Assembly: GCA_001653155.1 (NCBI GenBank)
Contig: BDEJ01000037.1
Coordinates: 62,001-126,000 of the forward strand
Length of the DNA stretch: 64,000 nucleotides
From: Porphyromonadaceae bacterium H1
GTDB lineage: Bacteria > Bacteroidota > Bacteroidia > Bacteroidales > Paludibacteraceae
Direction of reading: 5' to 3'
Part shown: piece after piece, positions 14,377-24,523 of the stretch
Layout: each line of letters begins with the position of its first letter
How positions within the stretch are numbered: the stretch's first letter is position 1
Position numbers and translations under genes: made by a program
Notes under the pieces: generated by a model
What the model was told of the DNA's origin: nothing
Databases searched by the model: none
Seen by the model: the letters and a program-made list of their open reading frames with translations, nothing else

Positions 14377-17196
14377 TTAGAAACGCAACTCGGAGAATCG
14401 GATCTTCCCCGAAACGACCCGTATGCGCAAATCGCTTCCGATAGATTCTTTGAAGGTATAGTCAACAAGCTCCTCCAAAGCTTGGGGGGAAGTCCGCAGC
14501 AAAGTGATGAACTGACCGCCTCCACTGGAGATCTGAATTTCGAATATGCTCTTCACATCCGTCCCGGAAGCACAGCGGAGAGCAACACGGCTCAAACTTT
14601 TTCCCTCGGTAAGCGCTACTGTGAGGTAATAGCCGGGCAAAGCCTCCCAAAAGCTGGCATTGTCGCCGTCAAAGACATTCAAAGCTGTTGCAGTTTGCGG
14701 ATCGGATACGACGGTTTGCGCCTCTTTCAGTTTGTTTTTATCAAAGCCTTCGCCCAAAACATAAAAAGACTCGCTTAAACGAATATCTTCGGAGGAAGCG
14801 CCAATCATGATTTTAAACTCCCCAGGCTCGACCACCCACTCATTACGGCTGTTGTACAATTGTAAATCGGAGGGATGTATGGTGAAAGAAAGGAGCTTTT
14901 CCTCGCCGGGCTGCAAATGGACTCTCTCAAATCCTCGCAGATTTTTCTCATAAGTAGTCACGCTACTTATCACATCGCGGATGTAGAGCTGCACCACTTC
15001 GTCACCGGCTCTTTGACCGGTATTTTTCACCTTCAAAGTCAAAGAAAGACTGCTTCCGGGATTAATATCACGGGTGGAAAGCTTCAGGTCGGAATACGAA
15101 AAAGTGGTGTAACTCAGTCCGTAGCCGAATGGATACAAAGCGCCGTTGATGCGACTTTGGTTGCCTTCCAGGCCGGGACGAAGCCCTCCATCTACTTGCG
15201 AAGCCGGTTTTGATGGGAAGTTGAAGGGAATTTGCCCGACGGTTTTGGGGAAGGTTACCGTGAGTTTGCCTCCGGGATTGTAGTCTCCGAAAAGCACATC
15301 GGCAAGGGCCAGTCCTCCTTGAGCACCGGGATACCATGCCTCTATGATTGCCGGGACGTTCCGGTCGGCCCAATTGATGGACAAAGGCCGTCCGTTAATC
15401 AAAATCAACACGACGGGCTTACCCGTTGCATGAATGGCTTTGAGAAGCTGCAACTGCCTCCCGGGCAAGTCCAAGGAGGAACGGGATTTATTCTCGCCTG
15501 CCGTACGTTCGTTCCCGCCGAGAACGACAATTGCCAAATCGCTTTTCTCGGCATCGGCAACGGCTTTGTGTATTGCCTCCTCTTCGGCTTTTGTGAGGGG
15601 ATAGTCGATGATTTCGGAGTCGGGCCAATAGGGATCGACGATGTCGCAGCCTTTTGAGTAACACAGTTCGATGTCCTGCCCCACTTTATTACGCAAGCCC
15701 TCCAACACGGAAACAACATCAACCGCCAAGGGGCCATAATGAGCCAATGCATAGGAAGCATCATCGGCATTGGGACCGCAAACGGCAATACGCTTTATTT
15801 TCTCTTTCTTCAACGGCAAAAGATTTTCTGCGTTTTTCAGCAAAACAATGCTCTCCTTCGAGGCCTGCAAAGCAAGCTTTTGATTTTCCGGAGCGTTCAC
15901 TTCCCGGTCGGCTTGCCTCAGTTCGGTCTGGTAGGGCGAATCGAAGAGCCCCAGCAAAAACTTCACACGCAAGACATCGGCAACCCGCTCGTCGATAATC
16001 TTCATATCGATAGCGCCCTCCCGTATGAGCTCACGTAAAGGCAAAACATAGGAGTCGGGCGAGCGGAAGGTACAACGCACATTCAAGCCGGCCAAAACCG
16101 CCTGCCGAACAGCCTCCTTCATGTCCGCAGCTGTTCCGTGTTTGGAGTAAAGATACTCCACGGCATCGCTATCGGAAACGACATAGCCTTTAAATCCCAT
16201 CTCTTTACGCAAGCGTTCGGTAAGCCAGTAATAGCTGCTTTGGATGGGCAGACCGTCGTAATCGTTATAAGCGCTCATTGCACCCAGCATACCGGCTTCT
16301 CTGACGACACGTTTCCAGGGATAGATATGCACGTTTTCTACTTCGCGCGGCGCCATTTGCGGATCAACCCGCGACATGCCCTCTCGCGCAGCTTTGTTGT
16401 TGCTGTAGGCGGCATAGTGCTTACCGGTAGAAGCCACCTGATAATTTCGCTGGAGGCCTTTTACCATGGCAATACCCAGTTCAGCCACCAGAAAGGGAGA
16501 TTCGCCATAGACCTCCTCATAACGCCCCCAGCGCTGATCGCGCCCCACATCTAAAATAGGGGCATAAATGTTGGTATAGCCCAACAAACGTGCCTCACGG
16601 CCGGTAATAACGCCGACCTGTTCGATGAGCTTCCGGTTCCAGGTATGCCCCAAGCCCAACTGGGTCGGGAAGTTGGTGGCGCGGAAGCTTTCGACTCCTC
16701 GGATGCCTTCGTTCGTAAAATCGACGGGAATACCCAGACGGGTTTCCTCCACAAAGAAACGTTGCACTTCGTTCAAGGCCCAGGCATGCTTCGAAGCCGG
16801 CCATACGTAAGGATTATCCGAAGGGCCAAGCCCCCACTGACGGAAAGCATTCAGGTGCTCGTCAATGGCTGCGATACCGTCTTTCCATAAGCGATTTTTC
16901 CACTCTTCGGTGGGGAGGTCGTCCTCCAATACCCTTCCGTAGCCGTACAAGGTAACCATCTGGTTGGTCTTTTCCTCGACGGTCATTTGACTTAGCAAAT
17001 CCTGTATGCGGCTGTCCAACTCGGCTCGTGGATTTTCGTAGACATCCATCCGACCGTTCTTATTCAAGTCGATCCAGCCCTTTTTGTAGATCTTACTCAC
17101 CGGTTTGTAGCGCTCGGGAATGGAGTTTGCTGCAGCCGGCAAGAACGGCAGGAAGCAGATAAGCGGAAGGGAAGAGAGAAAAATCAGCTTTCTCAT
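14377..17196 (-). CDS. GH3 family glycosidase, exported, with C-terminal discoidin-like domain
   Basis: The 939-residue protein begins with a signal peptide (MRKLIFLSSLPLICFLPFLPAAANS). A GH3 N-terminal barrel follows, with RWGRYEEVYGESP and the nucleophile region GYVVSDSDAV, where Asp is in SDS rather than the more common SDW. A GH3 C-terminal domain comes next (SIVLLKN..LLPL, AVCGPNADD, GGNERTAGE) and then a fibronectin-III-like domain (VKNTGQRAGDEVVQLYIRD). The final about 110 residues (ALNVFDGDNASFWEA...) look like an F5/8 type C, CBM32-like sugar-binding domain. Substrate is unknown; beta-glucosidase or beta-xylosidase is most likely for this domain order. It lies 13 bases after the M3 peptidase gene on the same strand. 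Confidence 0.93.
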   Translation of the reverse strand: MRKLIFLSSLPLICFLPFLPAAANSIPERYKPVSKIYKKGWIDLNKNGRMDVYENPRAELDSRIQDLLSQMTVEEKTNQMVTLYGYGRVLEDDLPTEEWKNRLWKDGIAAIDEHLNAFRQWGLGPSDNPYVWPASKHAWALNEVQRFFVEETRLGIPVDFTNEGIRGVESFRATNFPTQLGLGHTWNRKLIEQVGVITGREARLLGYTNIYAPILDVGRDQRWGRYEEVYGESPFLVAELGIAMVKGLQRNYQVASTGKHYAAYSNNKAAREGMSRVDPQMAPREVENVHIYPWKRVVREAGMLGAMSAYNDYDGLPIQSSYYWLTERLRKEMGFKGYVVSDSDAVEYLYSKHGTAADMKEAVRQAVLAGLNVRCTFRSPDSYVLPLRELIREGAIDMKIIDERVADVLRVKFLLGLFDSPYQTELRQADREVNAPENQKLALQASKESIVLLKNAENLLPLKKEKIKRIAVCGPNADDASYALAHYGPLAVDVVSVLEGLRNKVGQDIELCYSKGCDIVDPYWPDSEIIDYPLTKAEEEAIHKAVADAEKSDLAIVVLGGNERTAGENKSRSSLDLPGRQLQLLKAIHATGKPVVLILINGRPLSINWADRNVPAIIEAWYPGAQGGLALADVLFGDYNPGGKLTVTFPKTVGQIPFNFPSKPASQVDGGLRPGLEGNQSRINGALYPFGYGLSYTTFSYSDLKLSTRDINPGSSLSLTLKVKNTGQRAGDEVVQLYIRDVISSVTTYEKNLRGFERVHLQPGEEKLLSFTIHPSDLQLYNSRNEWVVEPGEFKIMIGASSEDIRLSESFYVLGEGFDKNKLKEAQTVVSDPQTATALNVFDGDNASFWEALPGYYLTVALTEGKSLSRVALRCASGTDVKSIFEIQISSGGGQFITLLRTSPQALEELVDYTFKESIGSDLRIRVVSGKIRFSELRF

Positions 17197-17209
17197 ATCG
17201 ATTTATCCT

Positions 17210-19297
17210 TTATTTTTTAATACCGTTCCGCTTCAGCAGCGCATCGATGCTGGGATCTTGACCGCGGAAACGCTTGTAGAGCAACGCAGGGTTTTCACTG
17301 CCTCCGCGCTCCAGAATATTGCTGCGGAAGGAATCAGCGGTTTTACGGTCGAAAAGGCCCTGCTTCTCGAATACGGAAAAAGCATCGGCATCAAGCACTT
17401 CCGACCATTTATAACTGTAGTATCCCGCAGCATAGCCTCCGGAGAATATGTGCCCGAAAGTAGGACTCATAGCGGTTTTATCCACCACCGGCAAAAGTCT
17501 CACAGCCTCCATAGCCTGCTTTTCGTAGGCCATCACATCACCCTCAAAGGGTTTTTCGAGGGTATGCCAAGCCATATCGAGGTAGGCAAAGCTTAATTGG
17601 CGCAAACAAAGATAACCGGTATTGAAGTTTTCCGCTTCAAGAATTTTCCGGATCAACTCCGAAGGAATCTTCTCGCCCGTTTGATAATGCCGGGCAAAGG
17701 TATCGAGAAAATCCTGCTGAGGAGCCCAGTTCTCAAGCAACTGCGAGGGGAGCTCCACAAAATCGCGGTAGACACCCGTTCCCGCAAGCGAAGCGTAAGT
17801 TACTTTGCTCAGGAGCCCGTGCAGGGCATGTCCGAATTCGTGCAAAAAGGTCGTCAGCTCATCGTAGGTGAGCAAAGCCGGTTTGTCGGCCGTAGGACGG
17901 GTAAAATTCATCACGATGGTAATGTGGGGACGGCTATCTTTACGCCCCTCCATCCACTGGTCTTTGTAGGTATTCATCCAGGCTCCGGCACGTTTCCCTT
18001 CGCGGGGATGGAAGTCCGTGTACAGCAGTCCGACAAACTTCCCACGTGCATCGCTCACTTCGTAGGCCGTCACTTCGGGGTGATAGACGGGAATGGCCGG
18101 ATTGGCACGAAAACGAAGGCCGTAGAGCTTCCCGGCCAAACCGAAAACGCCTTTTTTGACAGCTTCGAGCTCAAAATAAGGACGAAGCACTTCGTCGTTA
18201 AGCTCGAACTTACGACTCCGGAATTTCTCCGAATAGTAATTCCAATCCCAGGCCTGAAGCGGGAAATAAGCTCCTTGGCTATCGGCAAAAGCCTGCAAAT
18301 CGGCACACTCCTGCTCGGCTGCAGGCCGATAGGCTGCATGCAGCTTATCGAGGAGGTCGTAAACCTGCTCCGTGTTGCCGGCCATACGACGTGTGAGAAC
18401 GTAGTCGGCATAATTTTTATAACCCAGCAGGCGGGCAATCTCCAAGCGGGTATTTACAATTTCGCGAACATGGTCGCGATTGTCGAATTCGCTCCCCGTC
18501 ATGCAACGGCTGCTGTAAGCCATGTAAATTTCGCGGCGCAGGTCGCGGTTTTCGGCATACTTCATCAAGGGGACGTAAGTAGTAGCCTTCAGATCGAGAA
18601 CCCAGCCCTCCTTAGCGTCTTTGCGGGCATTCTCGGCGAGGGTTTCGAGGAGGTTGTCCGGCAGGCCGGCGAGGGTTTTCTTATCCCGGATGTGCATGCG
18701 GAAGGCATTGGTCTCCTTCAGGGAGTTTTGCCCGAATTGCAGGCTGAGCAGACTCAGCTTTTTCGACAGTTCGCGGTAGCGCTCCTTGTCGGCGCCGGAA
18801 AGCTTGACGCCGTTGCGCACAAAGCTCTGGTAGGTATTTTCGAGCAAGGTTTGTTGTTCGGCGCTGAGTTTGAGACGGTCTTTTTGGTCGTAAACCTGCT
18901 GCACCCGGGCAAAAAGCTCTTCGTTGAGGGTAATGGAGTTTTTATGCTCCGTAATAAGAGGCGACACTTCGCGCGCAACGGCCTGCAAATCGTCGTTGGT
19001 TTCGGCGCTCAGCAGGTTGAAAAAGGGCGCTCCTACGGCACGCAAGAGACTTCCCGATTTTTCGAGCGCCTCGATGGTATTGGCAAAGTTGGCAGGGGCT
19101 GTTTGCCGGCAGATGGCAGCAACCTCCTCCCGCTGCTGCTTCATGGCCTCGCGGAAAGCGGGCAGGTAGTGTTCCGGAGCTATCCGGTCGAAGGGGATGG
19201 AAGCATGAGGGGTATTGTAGCTTTCCAACAAAGGATTTCCGGCAATGCCTGCCGCTGTAAAGAGGGTCATAACAATCAGTAGTTTAATCTTTTTCAT
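17210..19297 (-). CDS. M3 family zinc peptidase (peptidyl-dipeptidase Dcp-like), exported
   Basis: The 695-residue protein starts at the ATG at 19297 with MKKIKLLIVMTLFTAAGIAGNP, a signal peptide. The open frame extends 13 codons further upstream, but that part lies next to the promoter and breaks the signal peptide. The zinc site is HEFGHALHGLL with the downstream Glu ligand region. The N-terminal helical region and C-terminal RPHITIVMNFTRPTADKPALLTYDELTTFLHEFGHALH and SGGYAAGYYSYKWSEVLDADAF are typical of Dcp/oligopeptidase A. It is expected to cut peptides in the periplasm. The GH3 gene follows closely. Confidence 0.95.
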   Translation of the reverse strand: MKKIKLLIVMTLFTAAGIAGNPLLESYNTPHASIPFDRIAPEHYLPAFREAMKQQREEVAAICRQTAPANFANTIEALEKSGSLLRAVGAPFFNLLSAETNDDLQAVAREVSPLITEHKNSITLNEELFARVQQVYDQKDRLKLSAEQQTLLENTYQSFVRNGVKLSGADKERYRELSKKLSLLSLQFGQNSLKETNAFRMHIRDKKTLAGLPDNLLETLAENARKDAKEGWVLDLKATTYVPLMKYAENRDLRREIYMAYSSRCMTGSEFDNRDHVREIVNTRLEIARLLGYKNYADYVLTRRMAGNTEQVYDLLDKLHAAYRPAAEQECADLQAFADSQGAYFPLQAWDWNYYSEKFRSRKFELNDEVLRPYFELEAVKKGVFGLAGKLYGLRFRANPAIPVYHPEVTAYEVSDARGKFVGLLYTDFHPREGKRAGAWMNTYKDQWMEGRKDSRPHITIVMNFTRPTADKPALLTYDELTTFLHEFGHALHGLLSKVTYASLAGTGVYRDFVELPSQLLENWAPQQDFLDTFARHYQTGEKIPSELIRKILEAENFNTGYLCLRQLSFAYLDMAWHTLEKPFEGDVMAYEKQAMEAVRLLPVVDKTAMSPTFGHIFSGGYAAGYYSYKWSEVLDADAFSVFEKQGLFDRKTADSFRSNILERGGSENPALLYKRFRGQDPSIDALLKRNGIKK

Positions 19298-19343
19298 TTG
19301 ATATTGTTTTTTCTTGTGTAATAAGCTTAGCAGCAAAATTTCT

Positions 19344-19375
19344 CAAAAGTACGCATAAAATCCCAAGCCTCCAAA
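19344..19375 (-). promoter_or_regulatory. Promoter of the M3 peptidase-GH3 operon
   Basis: On the minus strand TTTG (19372-19375), a 20-base spacer and TACTTTTG (19344-19351) match the Bacteroidota promoter. It lies about 47 bases before the ATG at 19297, which supports that start. Confidence 0.65.
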
Positions 19376-19520
19376 TCGACGGCAAGGCTTGCGACAAGCC
19401 TTAAACAAGCCTTTTGAAGCGGCCTTCGGAAGCCGCTAAAAAGCCCTGTAGCTTCGTTTTTTTAAGAAGCAAAATAATGTATTAACTTAGCAGGCGTGAA
19501 AAATTAAAAAATAATATCTT

Positions 19521-20135
19521 ATGAAAAAACTTACTATTTTGACCTTAAGTAAAAAAACAGAAGATCTTTTAATGAATGCTCCTGAATTTGGAATGGGCTA
19601 CCACTTTACGGAATCAGGATATATCGTTATTAACTGCAAGGAGGCTATCCATATATCTGATTTAGAGCGGTATAATGGAATAATACTGAATAAAAATCAC
19701 ATTACAAAGGAGAAAGATACTAATCAAGAGATTAACTTATCTACTCTGAAACTAAACAAATATGAACCTACTAATTCTGATGGCAGCAAGCCAGAATTCG
19801 AACACAAAACGAAAGAAGGCGAAAAATTTTATAGATTTTCTATTTACAAAGAAGATACAAAAATGCGAGGTGGCAATGTAGCAGCAAAAACATACGCAAC
19901 AAGTAAAAATGATATTAAAGTTATTAGAAGTGGACTTGCTGCCGTTGGCAGGTATGCATTACCCAAAACAGATCCAGCTATACATGTATTTGAAATTACT
20001 CCTCCTGCAGGAACTATAATATTTCAAGGGACAGTTAAACCGAATTACGGACAAAGTGGAGGTGGAGTAGAAGTTTATTTTCCTAAAGAATTAAAAGGCT
20101 GCTCCAAATATTGGAAAAAAATCCCTATAAGATAA
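19521..20135 (+). CDS. Unknown protein with a C-terminal TNT-like (NAD glycohydrolase toxin) region
   Basis: The 204-residue protein is encoded by an AT-rich gene set between GC-richer housekeeping genes. Residues 1-100 I do not recognise. Residues about 103-190 run YRFS, KTYATSKND, RSGLAAVGRYALP, IHVFEITPPAG and then YGQSGGGVEVYFP. This order, with Arg, a YALP turn, a His before a beta strand (H155) and a YGQxGGG motif (Q178), resembles the TNT domain of mycobacterial CpnT, an NAD-cleaving toxin. The expected Arg-His-Gln set may be present. No signal peptide, membrane segment or immunity gene is seen next to it. It could instead be another ADP-ribosyltransferase-fold protein. The match was made by eye. 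Confidence 0.5.
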   Translation: MKKLTILTLSKKTEDLLMNAPEFGMGYHFTESGYIVINCKEAIHISDLERYNGIILNKNHITKEKDTNQEINLSTLKLNKYEPTNSDGSKPEFEHKTKEGEKFYRFSIYKEDTKMRGGNVAAKTYATSKNDIKVIRSGLAAVGRYALPKTDPAIHVFEITPPAGTIIFQGTVKPNYGQSGGGVEVYFPKELKGCSKYWKKIPIR

Positions 20136-20148
20136 GTATAAGACTACA

Positions 20149-20185
20149 AAAAGAGCCTCAGGAAAAATTTTCCTGAGGCTCTTTT
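20149..20185. terminator. Bidirectional terminator between the TNT-like gene and groEL
   Basis: An 18-bp perfect inverted repeat, AAAAGAGCCTCAGGAAAA and its complement, with A and T tracts on both sides. It can end transcripts of the plus-strand gene and of minus-strand groEL. Confidence 0.9.
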
Positions 20186-20216
20186 ATTTTTCTCCCGAGG
20201 CGGGAACGGGGCTTTA

Positions 20217-21875
<1,659 letters not shown>

Positions 21876-21895
21876 TCATTTTACTTTTGAGAACT

Positions 21896-22165
21896 TTAGA
21901 TAATAGCCAAAATATCAGATTGGCGCATGATGAGGTATTTTTCGCCTTCCCACTCCAATTCGGTTCCGGCGTATTTACCGTACAACACCGTATTGCCGGC
22001 TGCAACGACCATTTCTTCGTCTTTTGTACCTTGACCTACGGCGATTACTTCGCCTTTGAGGGGTTTTTCCTTAGCCGAATCGGGGATAATGATTCCGCTT
22101 ACTGTCTTTTCTTCTGCTGCTGCGGGTTTTACCAACACGCGGTCTGCCAATGGTTTGATGTTCAT
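21896..22165 (-). CDS. groES: Co-chaperonin GroES
   Basis: The 89-residue protein is Gro[37 protein letters not shown] with the mobile loop around [10 protein letters not shown], and the C-terminal strand [13 protein letters not shown]. It caps the GroEL ring. The gene is followed by groEL. The upstream region to 22279 shows only a weak promoter-like match and no heat-shock operator I can name. Confidence 0.98.
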   Translation of the reverse strand: MNIKPLADRVLVKPAAAEEKTVSGIIIPDSAKEKPLKGEVIAVGQGTKDEEMVVAAGNTVLYGKYAGTELEWEGEKYLIMRQSDILAII

Positions 22166-22279
22166 AATTGCTTAAAAATTAAATTTATATATGATTCGAT
22201 ATTTTTGTTGTAATGCCTCAAAGCGATGCACATAGAGCTCTGTTTTACAGATTCCGTGCCAAGGCTTTTTTCTGACAAA

Positions 22280-23221
22280 TTAGGCAGGATTCCGGTTGTT
22301 TTTTCCGCCGTTTTCCGACAGAGGCTGACAAGCTGTCATTCCTTCACCGGCAAGCCGGCAGAGGTAGCCCAGCTTATAGAGGTCGAAGAGGAAGAGCGAA
22401 GGAGAAGGACTGCAAAGTTGTGCCTCAAGTCCCCTGCGGAAAAGCCAGAAGAGGAAGGAAGCTGTCGGAAGAAGGCCTAATTTCCTGATCCGGAAATAGC
22501 TGCGCAAAAGTTGCGAACTTTGCAACAGAGAAGCGTAGTCCTCCTCTCGAAGAAGCCGGAAGAGGTTGGCGACGGACTGTCTTGTTTTTTCGAGAAAAAC
22601 AGGATTCTCATCCAGGCCCCGATGCAAAGCGGGATTGTCGATCTGATAAAGGGGAACGCCCAAGGCACGCAATTCGTAACCCAGCAGGGTATCCTCGTTG
22701 CCGTAGCCTCTCAGGCGCTCGTCGAAGCCCACCCGTTTCAATACGGAAGCGGGAATTAAAAAGTTGAAAGTAGCAAAACTCCGGTGTTTTTCACGTTCGG
22801 GGGCAGGACGGGCTTCGCGCTTCCTGCCGTACTTCAAACGAAGGCTGTATGCCGGATTTTTCTCTTCTTCATCGTAAGCAATACCGCCCAAGACCACACT
22901 TTCGCCATCACAAAAAGGCAGGTAATTATTTATAAAGCCACAACCTATTTCGGCATCGCAATCCAGAAATAAGAGGTTCTCATAAGCAGCAGCAGCAGCC
23001 AGGCGGTTGCGGATTCGAGCGCGACCGATGTTTTCGGGCAGGCGGCTGTAGCTAACAAAAGGAAGTCGTCCGAGAGCTTCATTGGCAGGCGACGGCCGGG
23101 TAGAAGCATCATCGAGAATCAGAATTTCGAAGTCTACGGCAGCCTCAGTGCCTTGCCGATGCAATTCGCCAACCAAACGGGAAATATCGTAGTTATAGAC
23201 CGGAATCAGAATGGAAAGCAT
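22280..23221 (-). CDS. Glycosyltransferase family 2
   Basis: The 313-residue protein has the GT-A fold start MLSILIPVYNYDISRLVGEL, then FEILILDDASTRPS. Its nucleotide-sugar/metal site is LLFLDCDAEIGCGFI (a DxD-like DCD), followed by a GT2 C-terminal part with GYGNEDTLLGYELRALG, which fits the usual ED-type catalytic region. It transfers a sugar to an unknown acceptor, probably on the inner face of the membrane for a surface polysaccharide. It follows the GT4 gene by 6 bases on the same strand, so both are likely one operon. Confidence 0.9.
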   Translation of the reverse strand: MLSILIPVYNYDISRLVGELHRQGTEAAVDFEILILDDASTRPSPANEALGRLPFVSYSRLPENIGRARIRNRLAAAAAYENLLFLDCDAEIGCGFINNYLPFCDGESVVLGGIAYDEEEKNPAYSLRLKYGRKREARPAPEREKHRSFATFNFLIPASVLKRVGFDERLRGYGNEDTLLGYELRALGVPLYQIDNPALHRGLDENPVFLEKTRQSVANLFRLLREEDYASLLQSSQLLRSYFRIRKLGLLPTASFLFWLFRRGLEAQLCSPSPSLFLFDLYKLGYLCRLAGEGMTACQPLSENGGKNNRNPA

Positions 23222-23227
23222 AGATCT

Positions 23228-24316
23228 TTAATCGGTTTCGTTCAAGAGATTGAGCAAGACCTCTTCCTCACGCTCCCAGCAGAGCTCCTGAGCGGCGGCG
23301 GCAAAGTGGGAAGTGTCAAGCGGGTTTTCAAGCATGGCATTGATCGTATCGGCAAGATACTGCGGGTCATGCCGCGAAACGAGCACACCGGTTCGATAGC
23401 TACGGACAACAGCGGCAATCTCGGGGAAGTCGGTAGCCAGTACCGGAACGCCGGCTTGCAGATAGTCGAATATCCGGTTGGGCAGCGCGTAATAATAGCT
23501 CAAACCACGGGCTTCGAGGAGGCAAAGACCGATATCGGCACGGGGCGTAAAGTTCCGGAGTTGCTCCGGAGGCATGTTGCCTTCGAAGGAAACCCGCCCT
23601 TCCAAACCCAAAGCAGCCACACGAGCTCTCAATTCGGCCTCGCAGGAGCCGGATCCGACAATCACCAAGCGGGCGTTAGAGACGAAGGGCATGGCCTCGA
23701 TCACCCAATCGAGCCCCCGTCCGACATTCAATGCTCCCTGATACAGAATCATCCTCTCGGCAGCGGGAAGCCTCGCAGGCCTTTCGGCCGGAGGGGAATA
23801 AAGAGGCAGGTTACGGAGCAAACGCATGTGAAGACCGTAGTTCTGCTTGTAGTAGTTTGCAATGGAAGCCGAGACGGTAAGCGCATACTTCAAATGCGGG
23901 AAAAGAAGTTTTTCAATGCTTTCCCAGATTTTTTTCGTTCGGGGACGGCCTTGCAATTCGGGCACTTCGGGGAAGAGTTCGTGTGCATCGAATACGAGTT
24001 TCTTTTTTCGCAATTTCGCAACCAGAAAATTAGCCAGAAGACTATCCGTATCGTTACAAAAGAGCAAATCGCAAGGCGACACAAGGAGTAGAAAAAACAA
24101 GCGTATGTTGTATTCGGCATAAAAAAAAGCGCTGCGCCGGAAGAGGAGCTTCATCCGGTTGTAAGCAAAAGGCAGTTCGAGGGGCAAACTTCCGGGCAAC
24201 TTACGTCCCACGAGCCGAACGCGATAACCATTACGGTGGCAGGTGTCGGCAGTTTTAAGCACCCGTTGGTCGGTTGCCAGATCGCTCGTGACGGAAATAA
24301 TAATACGCTTATTCAT
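23228..24316 (-). CDS. Glycosyltransferase family 4 (GT-B fold)
   Basis: The 362-residue protein starts at the ATG at 24316 (MNKRIIISVTSDLATDQRVLK). The open frame extends 12 codons upstream, but a promoter -7 element at 24350-24357 overlaps that part. The GT-B layout is clear: an N-terminal domain with DLLFCNDTDSLLANFL and VFDAHELFPEVPE, and a C-terminal donor-binding domain with MILYQGALNVGRGLDWVIEAM, LVIVGSGSCEAEL and the EAR..YYYALPNRIFDYLQAGVPVLATDFPE region. It probably takes part in surface glycan synthesis with the adjacent GT2 protein. Substrate cannot be deduced. Confidence 0.9.
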   Translation of the reverse strand: MNKRIIISVTSDLATDQRVLKTADTCHRNGYRVRLVGRKLPGSLPLELPFAYNRMKLLFRRSAFFYAEYNIRLFFLLLVSPCDLLFCNDTDSLLANFLVAKLRKKKLVFDAHELFPEVPELQGRPRTKKIWESIEKLLFPHLKYALTVSASIANYYKQNYGLHMRLLRNLPLYSPPAERPARLPAAERMILYQGALNVGRGLDWVIEAMPFVSNARLVIVGSGSCEAELRARVAALGLEGRVSFEGNMPPEQLRNFTPRADIGLCLLEARGLSYYYALPNRIFDYLQAGVPVLATDFPEIAAVVRSYRTGVLVSRHDPQYLADTINAMLENPLDTSHFAAAAQELCWEREEEVLLNLLNETD

Positions 24317-24349
24317 GCTGTAGAGAAAGGAGTTTCGGGTTCCCGTTTG

Positions 24350-24357
24350 CAAAAATA
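24350..24357 (-). promoter_or_regulatory. -7 element of the GT4-GT2 operon
   Basis: TATTTTTG on the minus strand, 33 bases before the ATG at 24316. No clear -33 TTTG was found at 19-20 bases. Confidence 0.45.
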
Positions 24358-24475
24358 CGAAATAAATTCAGGCTTGGAAGCTCTCTGCTCGAAGAATGCG
24401 GCGCTTTATGAGCTGTAATTTCTGTTGGAAGAGGATTTTTCTTCTCCGACCGGACTTACATCCTGTTAAAATGTT

Positions 24476-24483
24476 TATCTTTG
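24476..24483 (+). promoter_or_regulatory. -7 element of the aminotransferase gene
   Basis: TATCTTTG on the plus strand, 40 bases before the ATG at 24524. The -33 region is not a good match. Confidence 0.45.
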
Positions 24484-24523
24484 CGTTTCGGAATAAAAAA
24501 CACAGGCATCATCGACGAAGTAT

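Noticed and set aside
17597-19282. Open frame of 561 codons on the plus strand opposite the M3 peptidase
   Set aside because: It is the mirror of a well-supported zinc peptidase gene with HEFGHALH, has no recognisable domain, and reflects codon bias on the other strand.
23153-24091. Open frame of 312 codons opposite the GT4 and GT2 genes
   Set aside because: The minus-strand glycosyltransferases show clear motifs; this frame does not.
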